Positions 23,885-37,731 are shown, counted from the stretch's first letter. The stretch: DNA of 64,000 nt from Isoetes taiwanensis (GCA_021234155.1 JAJEKV010000086.1:3519461-3583460); one strand, 5' to 3'. Notes: a model not told the origin generated them from the letters alone. Translations and numbers: made by a program.

Positions 23885-24780
23885 ATGCATTTTATTTTTG
23901 GTACTTGTTCCCTTGCATGCAAGGCATATTACTCGATGAAAACCCAAAAACACCAAAGTGTACATTTTGTTCTTACTTGTTATGACACAAGCTTAATCAT
24001 TTTGATATGTTACAGTTCTGCTAGATTGTCAAGATTTAATTCGAACTTACCAACCCCCAATGCATATTACATGTTGGCGTTTCTTACACGTTGGCCTAAG
24101 TGGAAAGCTGTACTATAAGGAATTATACCTTCGGTGCCTTGGATACATGATGTGGAAGTATTATTTTGGTATAAGCCTAAAGTTTACCATATGTTCCTAT
24201 TTAACTCTAATTTGGACCTTAGAATTGAACTTCTAGGCTTAAAGGGTTTTTATTTCTTGGAAAACCATTGGCTACTTTAGATGTATAAATGGCCTTAGAA
24301 ATTATATATGCACTTAATTTACTAGTTTTGGTCCATAACAGATCCCAAATCTTAGATCATATTTATCCCAAAACGGCTTTGCATTTATGAAGGGAGGCTG
24401 ATATGCTGTCTGGCACACAAGATATGCTAACCTAAATGGCTTAGTCCAAGAATATCTTAGCGTGCCATCCAAAGAAAGATTTTATCTTTTTTCCTGGCAA
24501 AAATACCATGGTCTTAGTGTGATAGTTTCGTATTGTTGTATTTCCATATCCCATCTCTGATATTGAAGAATAGAATAGAATAGAACAGAATAAATTTTTT
24601 AATGTCCATGGAGACCAATAGGTCATGGGACCCATACAATGGGCTAGTACAATCATTACTACTAGGATTAAAAAACCCCTGCCTCGAAAGGTTTTCAAGG
24701 GAAAAACCTTTGCAGTAAGGGAAGAAATGCCTTAGGTTTATTAGCAAAAATCCATCAGTATTTTTGTGTATGACGCAAAT
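23885..24780. other. Non-coding end of duplication unit 1
   Basis: No gene recognised. Near 24567-24615 lies GAATAGAATAGAATAGAAC, then AATTTTTTAATGTCCATGG and a degenerate tail, resembling the block at 11,006 and its duplicate at 38,424. Confidence 0.5.
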
Positions 24781-24857
24781 TCTTTCAGTGTGCTTTAAAG
24801 TTATGATCTGCAAACTTGGTAAGCTGATCTTTCATGTTCTTTAATAAAATAGATGCT

Positions 24858-27021
24858 TGCTGCCATGATTTGGCAGCATAGAAGAGCAAATGGCATTTCA
24901 CATTAATGGCTAATAACTTGTTGAGACATGTGCATGGACCAAGTCAACTCAAGAGCTCGAGCTAAAGAACCAAGCAAGGACTTTCATTTGAAGCATCACA
25001 AGAAAGGATTCAAGGTGAAAAAGTCAGGGTCACACAAGAAGGAGGGCAAGGTCAACCTAAGGAAGCTTCGTGGCAATATCAAGATGGGAAGTCCCCTTTG
25101 AGAAGTAAGATGTTCACTCAAGTTCAAATTCTTGGGCATGATTGATACTTTGAGCACCCTTTTCCTCTATTTGCCTTACCTCACTTGCCTCTACCCCTAT
25201 GCACACCCCAATATGGTTCAAACTCTTTTCCTAGTCAAAAACTTCTCGCACATCCTTGAAATACCCTCCATTCACTTGAGCACGAAAAATCCGTACAAGG
25301 ATTGACCTACCAATGGTCAAGATGACACATTCTCTCTCTAAGTCAAAAGGAGTGAGAAAGAATCCACATTTTCAATATCAAGTTGCTTGTACAAAAAATA
25401 AGCTCAAACATGGTCTAAACAATTGACCAAATTTGCATTTGATGGACTTGCTTTACAAAATATGCCATGCCATCATCCACCTCACCAAAGTTGGCCACCT
25501 CATCACACATCATATTCCTTTTTTTCTCACAAAGTTTTTGACTAGGGGAAAAGTTTTGCCAAGTCACCACATGACAAGTCACCCCATGCCACGTCACCCT
25601 TGGATTGTCTACACACACCCTATACTTACCACATGTCCAAACTCCAAGATCACACCATTCCAAAAGAAAAAAAATATGTGCGAACAAATCTTTTTTCCAA
25701 AGAAATTCTGCCATAGGATGGGGCATCAAAAAGATTCCATGTAGCACAAAACGATTCCCAAATAGACCATGACTTGACCCTATAATTTGGTTCCTAGGGA
25801 AGAGTGCCCTATGGTTGGAAGATGCTAGCATATTATTTTCCTATGCACCCCTTTGCCTAAGCATCATTTCGCCCAATCCCCATGTGCCATGTTACCCTGG
25901 TATTATTTTGCGAAGGAGGCCTGTGGGATATTGTTCTTCGATAAAAATTCTCTGACCTAAAAAGGTCAGGCCAAGATCCGACCTCTCCGGTGGTTCTGGC
26001 CTGACAATCATGAGCTTAAACATCCCTTTTGTATCCTTGTGCCTCAAGAAACATCATAACATGCATAAGCCAAAACCAAACAAAACCAGATGCCAAGAAT
26101 GTGCCGGAAATGAGAAAATAAAAAGGGGAAACATTTTTGAAACAAGGGCCGGCTTCTGTGCGAAAGATTTGATTTCTGTGATTATATCTGGAGCGGATTT
26201 GCGAAGCGTGAGCTAAGAATGACCTGCCTTGCATGAATTACCTGTTTTTCTATGCAAATTACTTGAATGTGTACTTCATTTGATTATTTCCTATCCTGTG
26301 CCCAAGACTTCAAGCTTGGGAATTAAAGTACCTGTACTGTGTGATGATTTAATGAAAAAAAATCCGAACTTGGTAAGCATTACCCTCATTTGATTACCTA
26401 AAAGCGTATTGCTAAAGCAAAGTTATCATTCTTAATTCAATTAGCAAGTCTAATTATAGGTGTTTGCTTCACAAACCCAATATTAGCAAAAGAAATCAAT
26501 TAAGCATTGTAGTTTTCCATTTATTCACTATAGGACCAAAGTTGCCATTTTTTATTTAAGATCTTCATAAAGAAAAAAAGGGGGGGTCAGATTTCAAAAA
26601 GGGATTTCATGCACCTACTCTGCAGAGTCATCAGAAACCATTCCAAGTGACAAAACTCGAAAAGGCATCCTGTTCACACATTTGCAAAAAAGAGCTCTCG
26701 GGTTGGGCTATTGACCAAAAATTGATCCAGTCAGTTTAATCAATTGCACATAGTTGCCCTAAGAGTTTTCAAACAGACCTTTGCAGGCAACTCAAGTGTC
26801 CTATCTAGTCTCCAACAAGATTGATCTAATAGTAGAAAGATCAAGGAACCACACATGGGAGTTGCTTTGCTGTGATAGTCTTTAATCTGTTCAAGGAAAC
26901 TAATTTATTGTGGCTATTTGAGCAGTTTTTTTGCAGTAATTCTCTCACAGAATGGTTGCCTATAGCAACCTGGAGGTTCTACACCCTTGAGGTTGAAGGT
27001 TTGCCAGGAATACCTTCAACA
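24858..27021. mobile_element. Solo LTR, copy 2
   Basis: Duplicate of the solo LTR at 19776-21930, with the same TG...CA ends and ATGCT flanks (24853-24857 and 27022-27026). Confidence 0.8.
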
Positions 27022-28319
27022 ATGCTTTATTCTGGGAAGGAACTCGCGAGAGACACAAAACCGGCCGGTCATTCATCACAGCAGCAGTATACAATGTGTG
27101 GAAAACTAGGGAGAGAGAGAGGGGATAGCCGACCATAGGAACAATATCGGACTACCCCCTAAAAAGAAATGTGCCAAGGCAAAATAAAAGGGTAATGGCG
27201 ACAACTTCTCATCGGGATAAAAAACCCCGCCCTTTCGGGTTTTCGAGGAAAACCCTAATGAGAAATGGTCGCCAACAACCTTGAATGCGTTGCCTGGAGA
27301 ACGGAGAGAAAACGAGTTGATGGCGAACGCAAAATAGAGCACGACCCCAGCAAAAGGAGTTGATGGCGAACGCAAAATAGAGCACGACCCCAAAGAAATC
27401 GGCAAAAAGCCTCCCCGCGACGTATCCATGGAGAACCAAAGGAGAGGGGTGATAGCGAACGTAAATAGAGCAAGACCCCAAAGAAACGCGGCAGAAAAAC
27501 GGCGGAATCCCCGCAAGCAATACCAACAACTCCCAAAAAAGAACACCCGTGAAATGGTCGAGAAAAATAAATAGCACAAGCCGCACCAAGAAGGTCCGAA
27601 AATGAAAAAGAGAGGAAAAAGAACATAACGAAAAGATAGCATCACCCAAATGTGGAGAGAACCATTATGTAAAATATGCATCACCCCGAGGTGGAAATAA
27701 ACAAAGATAAAGCATCACCCAAAGGGTGGAGAACCATGATGTAACAATATGCCACACCCTCGAGGTGGAAATAAACAATATCACCAAAGCAGTGGAGAAC
27801 AACAAAGCAAGAGGGCGATGGAAATGTAAATATAAGAATAGCAACACTCACGGTGGAGAACAACAAAGAGGCATGAACAACAAAAAAATACAAATGAAAA
27901 AGACGATGCGCCACCGTGGAGCAGGGCGAGAAGGGAGGGAAGCTACGAGAGGATAAGGAGAGCTCTGTGAGAAAGACGCCGATAACCGAGCCAAAACAGA
28001 AATGGCCTAGATAGAGCCGTCCCCTTCCTAGGGATGTCGATCCGATGGCTCTGATCGATGGGATTCGGGAAGGAACTCGCGAGACACAAAACCGCCGACT
28101 ACCAAAGGACTTCCTCAACCATAAGCCTAGTCAGCCGCTGCCGAACCTCCAGCCTTTTGCCGATAGCAAGAAGACACTCCCCGCCACCACCCCGAAAGCA
28201 AAATGGACAGACGCGAGAAAAAAAAAAGAGAGGAACGAAAAAGAGGGCCACCGGAGGGAGAAGCGAGGGAGATGAAAGGAACCGTAGAAATTAGGCATTG
28301 AAGGATAGTGGCAGGGCAT

Positions 28320-28625
28320 GCGAATGAAGGCAAGCGGGCAGGGGAAGAAAGGAAACCAGGATCCGAAGAGTCTGGTTCAAGCGAGAAGAAAACTACACAT
28401 TGACGACGAAAACCAACAGCGCGAGCGAGCCGTGGGGGAAAAAACGAAGCGGAAGAAGAAGAGCCGGAAGCACCAGCTACGGACGATATCAGCTCAATGA
28501 CCTGAAAAAGGAAAGGATATTAGAGAAAAAACAATGAAAGGAAAAGTACGCCGCCCCGATGACGAATCTAAGGAAGTGCCCCGACTGGACGGCAGCAGCG
28601 CAATGACCTGAAAAAAGGAAGCACA
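28320..28625 (-). other. Exon-like repeats in the 8.76-kb insert
   Basis: On the minus strand, polypyrimidine plus CAG acceptors precede near-identical starts: TTTTTCAG then GTCATTGAGCTGAT near 28,500 and TTTTTTCAG then GTCATTGCGCTGCT near 28,610. The first opens a Ser-rich frame that reads VIELISSVAGASGSSSSASF. A diverged third copy lies at 32,700-33,000. This looks like captured and duplicated exon DNA of an unrecognised gene. Confidence 0.4.
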
Positions 28626-28744
28626 TTAGAGAACAAAAACAACGAAAAGGAAGGGACACCGCTATGATGATTTAATCAAGGAAGCGCCCGGCATGCCAAC
28701 GAGAACAAAGAACAAAGCGAGGGACAAAACAAACCACGCGCAAT

Positions 28745-28885
28745 ACGCATAATGCATATATGATATGGATGCAAATCACGGACTGATGTCCGTGGATAGT
28801 TGTCTTATTTGAATACAGATTACGGACCAAAGCTCGTGAATGTGGCTACGGACTGAAGTCCGTGAATGTGGCTATGAGTCCTCCC
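28745..28885. repeat. Short inverted CGGACT...AGTCCG repeats
   Basis: CACGGACTGATGTCCGTG and TACGGACTGAAGTCCGTG, with a related ACGGACCAAAGCTCGTG between them, form small hairpins followed by AATGTGGCTA. Each is a self-complementary unit of about 18 bp. Confidence 0.7.
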
Positions 28886-29659
28886 GAACCTGTGGCCAAG
28901 AACTAATAACAAGTAACTGAGATAAAAAGGCAAGGAGGAAAAAACTTACGTATAGGAATGTAAAAATGCATAGACATAAAGAAGACAAAGTGCAACCCGA
29001 CATATGTTGTCAACAAGAAGTCCAAAGCGAAGAAGGTTCAAAAGGATGTAAAAAGGGGAAACAAGATGAGGAGAATGAAAATGCTAAGGTCTGGTGCAAG
29101 GTAGCATAGGAGAAAGGTGCGTCTTTGTCGGCCGAAGACAAAATACCCTATGCATAAATCCATGAAAAAAGGCCCCAATAGGAAAACATACATACCGCGA
29201 CAAAACGAGGGACGAGATTGATAAAGAGAATGTAGACATACTAACGTGAATCGCGATAAACTAGAAGCCCAAATTACCAATCCGCCAGTGTCGAAGGGGC
29301 ACGGGCACGAGCGAGGTGAGACGAAGAGGAGCACCAACGACCGAAAGAGAAGAACGGGAACAAAGGCCCTCATGAGCGGTTAAAAAGAACAAAACGCCAA
29401 GATAATGGTGAAGCGGCAAGCTCAAGCAAGACGACAAGCACTCAAAATGACATGAGCGATTAAAATGATAAAAATCAACAATTCATGAAAAAGAGAGGAT
29501 AGCATCACCCGTGGTTTGGAAAAAAGCATCACCCAGCGGGTGGAAGAAAAAACATGATAAACAAAAATTGGCGTGCAAAAATAGCTAAATAGCAAATATG
29601 ATGTATAATGGTAGCACAATGTATAATGAATATTTTAAGCCCAAGCATAAATACGAGAA

Positions 29660-30920
29660 AAAACAACCATGAAACATCCGAAACCCCGATAGAGGCAAGA
29701 ACGTGAAAAGCCAATGCAACCATTGTAATGCTCATTCGCCTAAAAAGAGGAGAACAACGTCCACGAATATGAAAAAAAAATCAACCCTCATAGTGCATAA
29801 TAAGCATAACGTGGAAACCCAATGGAGACATCGTATATAGGAAAAAAGGCAAATTCAAATGATGCCGAACATAAAAGGTCAAAATAGATCACGTGAATGC
29901 ATCATAGGGATAATATCAAGGTAAACAACAAGAATGACGAAAAAAACATAAGGTGCCAGAGATGAAAAGGACAATACATTTAGAATAATATGCCACACCT
30001 TTACCGTGATTCGCCCCGATGCTAAAAAGCAATATACACGTGCAAAAACACACCGTATGGAAAAAACACTTTAATGATCAAGCTAAACCCAGACAAATGC
30101 ACCCATAAGTTCAACAGGCCAATGCTCTCCCATCATCCTAAAGAAATTCCAAACCACGGGGCATCAAAAAACAAGATAAACCACAAGTGCGAAAAATAAA
30201 ACCCAACAACTATGGGAAACCTAGAATGTGGAAAATAACACCACCCGAATAACGTATAGCACCTAATAATAAGCATAACATGGAAACTAGGTTGAGACAC
30301 CGTATATAGGAAAAAAAGCAAATTCAAATGACGCCGAACATAAAAAGTCAACAACTATGTAAACGCGTATAATGCAAAAACATGCCAACATAAAGCGAAA
30401 ACCTATTGTCAACCATAACGCAAAAAAGATAACAACCATGAAACATCTAGAAACATATAGAGGCAATAACGTGAAAAAGCAAATGCAACCATGGTAATGC
30501 CCCGTCTGCCCAGGAGAACAACGTCCAAGAATATGAAAAAGAAAATCAACCCTCATAGTGCATAATAATCACAACGTGGAAACCAAGTGGAGACATCGTA
30601 TATCGGAAAAAGGCAAATTCTAATGATGCCGAACATAAAAAGTCAAGATCACGTGAATGCAACATAGGGATAATATCAAGGTAAACAACAAGAATGACGA
30701 AAACATAAAGTGCCAGAGAGGAAAAGGACAATACATGTAGAATAATATGCCACACCTGACCGTGATCCGCCCCCTATGCCAAAAAGCAATATACACGCAG
30801 CAAAAACACACCTTATGGAAAAAACACTTTAATGACCAAGTTAAACCCATACAACTGCACCCATAAGGTCAAAAGGCCAATGCTCTCCCATCGTCCCAAA
30901 GAAATTCCAAACCAACAGGA
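29660..30920. repeat. Direct duplication, ~768-bp period
   Basis: Blocks at about 29,668-30,160 and 30,436-30,917 match over nearly 490 bp. Both contain CAACCCTCATAGTGCATAAT, GACATCGTATAT, CAAGGTAAACAACAAGAATG and CCAATGCTCTCCCATC. A partial third match lies near 30,277-30,355. No coding frame is shared. Confidence 0.8.
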
Positions 30921-32599
30921 ATGACACATGTCCAGACAAAATTGAATATGTAACAAGATGAATCGAACACATAACCCAAAAATATTATGCTAAATCGAAA
31001 TGAAATGGACATGGGAGCAAATGCAGCAAATAGGAAACATGCTAAACCACAGTTGCACAATGAAAATCCGCAAGGTCTATTCGTATACGCCACGGTAGAA
31101 AACCCGCCAAGAGTAGTTACCAGGAGTGTTGCGTAGTAAAGTGTTCAACCTCAAACGCACAAATGAGAAGGAACCGAAGAAAATAAAAGAGCACCACAAG
31201 ATTAGAAATTGAACATTGGCAAAATATGAGCACGTATAAGTTTGTTTTCAGACCCAAATTGTACATAGGACAAGAATTGAAAATTCCCATATGAAAACAA
31301 GTCATGTACCATATTCACCTCTTCATGAAATACGCCTGCAAGAATGCCCTCATGGAAAAAACAATCCAATGATTAATCCGTAACCATACTCAAACGAATT
31401 AATGCAAAGCAATATGGATAAAACGAATACCCCACCTGGGACTCAATTAAGCCCTATGGCAATAATATACGTAATATATAGCCGATGGAATGATGTGATG
31501 GAGGTAAAGAATAAACAACCATAGGAAAACACAAAATTGATAAGATCAGGCTACATATAAATGAAGCACCTGGGCAACCAAAACGAAAAAGGTAAAAAAG
31601 AACATACAACCGTGATAAAGGAGGCATAAAGGCAAAGCACTCGGAAGTATTCCACAGAGCAGTCAACGCCATCTCCGGAGGTGCAAAAAGGGTCCTCTTC
31701 TAATGGACGAGCCAAGGACAAAGACTGAGGAGCCATCTATGGCAAGGAAAAATGCCTCAAAAATAACACCACATTAGCACAAAAGCAACGTCAACCACAT
31801 CAATGTCAATACCAAAACCAAGGATCAAACCCAAATGACGTATAATGACAAGATAAAATACAATTAAATGCCCACCGAATGGAAAACCAGGCATAAGTCC
31901 AGATGCAAAAATTGATATCGAGGACATGCATAGAAGAAATTCGGTCTAAAATCAACTTGACGTATTGATCAAGGCGAAGAAACCCAAAGAAATATGCGAA
32001 TGAGCATGCAAAAACAACGTGTAGAAAAACGAATGTGCGTAGGTATCCAATGAGACGTAGTATAAGAGCAACAACTAATATCACAATAATTATTCAAAGA
32101 CTAATATGAGGACCAAAGTAAGCTAAACCTAACAATCGAAAACCCCGCATAGGAAAAAGAAAAGGGACACCCAAATGATAGAAAATATAATGTAAATGTG
32201 ACTCAGAATTCCCTCCGAGGGTCTACAGGTAAAGGGGGGGCATAAGATAACTTATGTAACCATTATAACAGTAAGAAGGAAATATGCCAGAAGGAAAAGT
32301 TGGGGAAAACAAGGAGCAAACAAAATGTAAATATAAGGAAGAGTAAAGATAGATTGATAAGGGAGAGTACTCGAATGTATAAGGGAAACTGAACTAATGG
32401 TAGGTAAAGATAGGTCGAGAAGTGGATGGCTAAAAAGCAAAAAGAAGCTAAAAGGAGGCTAAAGTAATAAGTCCGGTATAGAGAAGAAAAAGACATGTGG
32501 AGAAAATCGCAGAGCCAAAGAGGTGAAAAAGAAAAATTAAACAAGTGCAACCACCATAAAACAATCACACCATCATAAATATTGGAAAACAATTAAACT

Positions 32600-33000
32600 T
32601 ACCTCGAGGGGTCAGGGCCCGAATCGATGAAAAGCAAGTAGAGACATCTAGAGGGGCATAGGCAGCATCGTTAGAGGCATCTAGAAGATTCATGGAGCCA
32701 GAGCTAGAGTTTTGAACCAGGCTCGGAGTTGAGAGAAATGGCCTTAAGCAAGAACCCCTGACATATAGAAGACTTTTGCAAACTCCTCCCGAAAGGGGCG
32801 GCGGCACCAGCGAGAGAAGAGAAGAGGGGCAGCAAAGGCAGAAGAGAACCGGTGTCCAAAGGGTCTGGCTCAAAAAACAAAGCTTCATGTTGATGACGAG
32901 AACCCGCAGCACGAGCGAACCGTGGTGAAGAAAGCGAACCCGCAGAAGAAGAGTTGGAAATGTTCGCGATAGACGGCATCAGCTCAATAACCGGAAAAAA
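32600..33000 (-). other. Exon-like segment with splice signals
   Basis: Minus-strand text runs from a mutated acceptor (TTTTTTCCG then GTTATTGAGCTGATGCC at about 32,987) through a Ser/Ala/Leu-rich frame containing SSPRFARAAGSRHQHE to CCCCTCGAGGTAAGT at about 32,606, a strong GT donor context. It parallels the exon-like repeats at 28.3-28.6 kb. The protein is not recognised. Confidence 0.4.
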
Positions 33001-35790
33001 GGAAATACATTAGAGAACAAAAACAATGGTAAGAAGGGTATGCCAGCCACGAGATGGGGAAGAGGACGCCCTGACAAAAACAAGGCAAGCCCTCGTGATG
33101 AGGAGTCCAAGCAGGCGTACCGGCACGCCCCTACTAAGAGGACAACAAGAACAACGGAAAGAACCAACAATCTAAGTGTGAGAAATCCACCCGAATAAAA
33201 AGAAGGCGAACCGACCGAGAGAAGTCAATATCAGAGAAGTAAGAACAGATCAAGCTATGCAATTGCGGATAATGCATAAACACGAGAAGAAACCCAACTA
33301 CGTCAATGCAGATAATGCAAAGGATGCAGCCCCTGTATGCAAACCCCAAGTCGTCAATAATGATAAATAACCCAACACCAAAGCAATAAGATGAAGAGGA
33401 GAAACCCCGATGGTAGTGTGGAAGATGTATAAACATGAAAAAGACAAAGGCAACCTGGCCAATGATGAACAATAAATCACCAAGCTAGCTAGGAATCAGA
33501 AACACGACATAGGCAAGAACGCGAAAAGAAAAGAAACCACCATAATGTGCCGTATGCCTAAAACAAGGAAAAAACAACGTGCGAAAAACAACCTTTCAAA
33601 GGGAAAATACAATATAGGCAACGAGAGCTACTCGAACCAAGGCACAAGCAACAACACGCAAAAGAAAAAACAAACCATAGTAAGTATAATGTCAAAATAG
33701 TTTGATATAGTGCAATTCAAATGATGGCCAACATAAGAACATAAAAAACAACCTATCGTAAAAAAGCAACACAAGGAAAGAGAGATAAGCCGAAGTTAAG
33801 AACCATAACTTCCCATCATAAGGCCCCTATAGGTGCGCCATACATAGTAAACAACAATAATAAGTATGAACCTTTATAAAAGAAAGCACATATAGGAGCC
33901 TAAACCCATTTAAGATCCAACATCGAAAAAGATATAAACATGAAAAAAGCAAAACAATGGTCTTATTCCATAGCCGGAAACTTAAAGAGCAAGTAGGAAG
34001 GCACAGAGGGAAGAAACGAATGGCTAAGTCACAAGAACATGCAAGCCGATGGAATGGAGGCCAAGAGCGAACTGGAGAAAAGCATGCAAGAATGAACTCG
34101 GCACCAAAAATCCAGCAAAAATAGCGAGCCCAAAGGGGAGCAGACGAGCATACAACAGAAGACCGGTGGGAAATGAACGAAACATACCATAGGAGAGCCT
34201 GGATCGTCGAATTCTGTCGGCACAGCACCTAGAAAGAGGAAAACCCGACTAGAAACCTGCGGCCAAGGGGTGAATGATCCGCAGACAAATACCATGCTCC
34301 AAGGAGGAGCCAAAAACCCAATTCACCAAATGGAAACGAATCACTGCGGAAGGAGGAGTAGATCCAGTGGAACAACTCAAAAAGGTGAGGCCGGGATAGC
34401 GTAAAAGGAATCGAAAAGGGCGATACAGCAAGGAAAAGAACGAGAGAACGAAAGCAAAAAGATCCTAAGCCGAGGTCGCTCAAGATAGGCTAAGAGCTCG
34501 ATAGAAGCCAGAAATGGGCGAAGGCAATGTACCGGAAAATGGGAGAATCTATGCGCTGAAATGAGATCAAGAAAGATAACTGTGAGGCAATAAATCAATG
34601 GATGTAAGCTTAGCATACCGGATTGCAAAAGGAAAGAAGATTCGGCTGTTGGAACATGGAACTGGAGCCCTGGAATGGCGTTGGAACGAGCATGGATGCC
34701 ATGGTGGATTGCTAGCGACTGGAAGAACCAATCCAATCTCCAAAATTCGTCATGAAGGGTTCGACACCGCTCCGCTGTAGCTAGATGGGAAATTTGATTG
34801 GAGGCCCTAAAGGCATGAGAAACATACCGGAATCTTGCAAACATACTGCTGTTGCTGGGAAGACCGCCATCGACCAAAACCAATGAACCAACTCCGACAG
34901 TAAAGAACTGGAGAGATCGGCCGTTTCTAAAAGGCTTTAGAGAAAAAAGGAAGGTCCCAAGGCCAGGCATCTTGTTGACCAAGATACCAATGCTAAAGCT
35001 TAAGCTTGCTCTGTAATTCTATTAACAATTCTAAAGTAACTCGCGGCTTGGAAGGATGACTGTTTATGAGGACTCTAGGCCTCGCGAACAAGCGAGGGAG
35101 GTCACATCACTAATGCATGCATCCCCTGTGTACAACCGATTCTCCTGTAAGAGGTCACATGTAAGGAATTCAACAATCCATGCATCCGCTGTATAAAACC
35201 GATCCTCCTGTAGATTCTGTGACAAAAATTCGCCACTCCAAAGGCACAAAACCGTGAGCAGAAAGGAAATTTTGTAACATAGCATTGAAAGTAAAATCCA
35301 TATCATACCATGCAACTTGACTAAAAACAATCAGGATTTCACCAGATCTTCCTCTAAGCAACATAGCTATCTGCATGAAACATACCTCACCCAGAAGTTA
35401 TAGGACTATTGGCATGCATACCTGGCAAGCTATACCTGGAATGAAGAAAAAAGAACCATACCTCATAAGCTATACCTGGCAAACCACCAAATCGCGGAGG
35501 CGGATGAGCCAAAAAACTGTAATATAGGAATTGGATCCTGCTATAAGTGGGTGATGGTGTATGATAAGAGCTGCAATATGAAGCGAGAAGGAAAACGAGG
35601 GATCTGCAAAGATGAGGCTAGAAGAAAGTGAGGGATCTGTGATATAGGTAAGATACGGAGGAAAAAAGCTACGAGAGGATAAGGAGAGCTGCTGTGAGAA
35701 GACGCCGATAACCGAGCCAAAACAGAAATGGCCTAATATAGGCGCTCGTCCCTTCCCAGAATGTCGATCCGATGGCTCGGATCGATGGGA

Positions 35791-37731
35791 TCATTCTAAT
35801 CAACTAATATAAGCCTTATGGATGTATCGTTTTTGGAAGGCTCATTGACATATGCAGATATTACTAATCGACATACTGAATGAATATTCCATCTTCCGCT
35901 TTTGGACAGATTTCTATTTTCTTCGTTCCACAATTGTCACATTCACCTTTGATACATTCTAGTTTATGGCATTCATCTATGTCAACAAATTGTTGACCTC
36001 CACAAGCTGTTGACAATTTGAAACGTCTTCTTATTTGCTTGACATACGCCATTGTTTTCCTAGGATGCATAAACACTGAAACCGCAACTGCAATTAACAT
36101 GTAGAGCCCTCCTCATATTATTGAAGGTTTTTTTGTACAAATTTGCTGGCTTATATTTGACACAACGATATGTGTTCCTCCCTTTCAATTTCCTTTATGC
36201 ATTCAGGTTTCAAATACTCAAACTGTCAAAGGCAAATTTTGGTCTCAGAATTTTGATATACAAATGGTTGATAAAGCTCAGACTGCAATAACACAAGCAT
36301 TAGACCATGTTAGCAACCAAATGCATCCGATGTGCTAATAACATTACATCTATACATATGTATATTTCATGTACATTAGATGTACATCAGATGTACATCC
36401 AACTATTCCGCTGTTGTTTTTAGTTTACATATAATGTACATGTACATAAGTTTTATATCTATTGTGCTTATATAAAGTACATTTAAAAATAAACGGATGT
36501 TAATCTAATATTTAAGTATATGTAAGTGCGGTTGGATGGACATGCAAATGTAAATGGATTTACATCTAAAAAGTACCTAATAGCACATGACTACAAGACT
36601 TTTGTTGCTATGTAAACAATGTAACAAACATTGTGATGCAATATATTTCATGAAAATTGGTGCATTCATTAATAAGTCACTGGAAAACTGCACTGGAATG
36701 TACAAAAGAAAGACAAGAAAGATTTGAGAAGAAAATACTTGATCTCCAATGAGAATTGATTCAATTTGCAAGAGCTTACTGTGAGATGCCAAGACGTTGT
36801 ATTGTTTGTCTCCTCTAAATCACATCTCCAACTTTTAATTAAAATTTGGTATTATCAAGCTAAAATTCATGTGCTGACACTTGATTGAATCTTTAATTCT
36901 ATTTGATCTTGGCCTCCTCTCGGCTAAAGCCACATATTTGCTCCACTTAATGACATTATCTTCCTTCTTGTTGCAGCTTTGGATAAATTTCTTAGTTGTA
37001 CTTTTAGCAATTTGGAAGAAACAACCTTGTTTACGTTGTCCCTTTTTTTTTTCCTCCCAGTAACCAACGATAATAGCGAATGTTTTGCGGCCAAGTTGTC
37101 TTTTTTGTTAGCAGATTTACATCCATCATTTAAGGTTTTGATCATTGATTCCATAACAATAACTTCAGAAGTCCAATCATGGGTTCAAGCAAAGTAAAAA
37201 AATCCTATCATCTTGCAACAAATAAGACTAAAAGCTAATCTTTGATCTAGACGAAGCATTTGCAAACAACTAAGAATGTAGTCCACCGACCCATCAACAC
37301 GCTGCTTTATTTGTTTTGTGGCATAACGTAGGTCCAATGTCGGAATACCTACGTTGAGAAGCACCACTTCCAGTAGAGTCCTCGTCCTCCATATGAAGAT
37401 TGAACTTGATTTGTATTTCTTGTAAATTCAATTGATATGTTTTTTTTTGATGAACGTGGACCTTTATTACTCAAAAGAGTACAAAGTGTACATGGGGGAC
37501 TCAAAACCAAGTGGAGAAGATGTCCACTAGAGCAGCACTAACCACCACATACATAACATAGAAAAGCAACCAAAGAATACATATCACTACGAGCAAAGAA
37601 TAGAATCTGCAGATATCGCTCCATTCAAACTGAGTTAGTATCTCGCCGTACACCTAAAACTTACCCCGAAAATGCACAAGTTCGTCGTTCAATTTAGTAA
37701 GATGTACATACATGCTTTCACGCTTTTACCC
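35791..37731 (-). mobile_element. DNA-transposon relic, copy B
   Basis: Duplicate of copy A, continuing after the 8.76-kb insertion. The right terminus is CACGCTTTTACCC at 37731. The cysteine-rich block is at 36100-35864 and the SLSGANMWL block at 37154-36924, both on the minus strand, with the same breaks as in copy A. Confidence 0.7.
37440..37655 (-). mobile_element. Retroposon 3' tail, copy 2
   Basis: Duplicate of 23591-23803 with a shorter T run (nine T). Confidence 0.5.

Larger units (their letters stand above)
19699..24781. repeat. Tandem duplication, unit 1 (5.08 kb)
   Basis: The sequence from 19699 (TCTTTCAGTGTGCTTTAAAG) to about 24781 is repeated directly from 24781 to 38628 with very few substitutions. 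The join at 24775-24785 places the unit's end (GACGCAAATTC) against its start (TTTCAGTG) through a 2-3-bp overlap, which suggests a simple tandem duplication. All nested insertions in unit 1 are present in unit 2, so they predate the duplication. Confidence 0.9.
27031..35790 (-). mobile_element. 8.76-kb insertion of unknown class
   Basis: Comparison with unit 1 defines the insertion cleanly: ...GCTTTAT / TCTGGGAAGG on the left and CGATGGGA / TCATTCTAATC on the right, with only a 1-2-bp (T or AT) ambiguity at the target. The insert is A-rich on plus and has no recognised transposition gene. It consists of two head-to-tail modules, about 27031-28066 and 28067-35790. Each starts (T)TC(T)GGGAAGGAACTCGCGAG with GACACAAAACC just inside, and each ends ATAACCGAGCCAAAACAGAA...GATCGATGGGA. 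Minimal target duplication plus head-to-tail units recalls rolling-circle elements, but the canonical CTRR end is absent. Class left open. Confidence 0.6.

Noticed and set aside
27100-34500. Hydrophobic minus-strand ORFs that look like membrane proteins
   Set aside because: The plus strand is strongly A-rich, so T-rich complement codes for Phe/Leu/Ser by composition. No consistent frame or domain.
27031-35790. Confident Helitron call
   Set aside because: Insertion at A/T and tandem modules fit, but there is no CTRR terminus, no 3' hairpin of the usual kind and no Rep/helicase.
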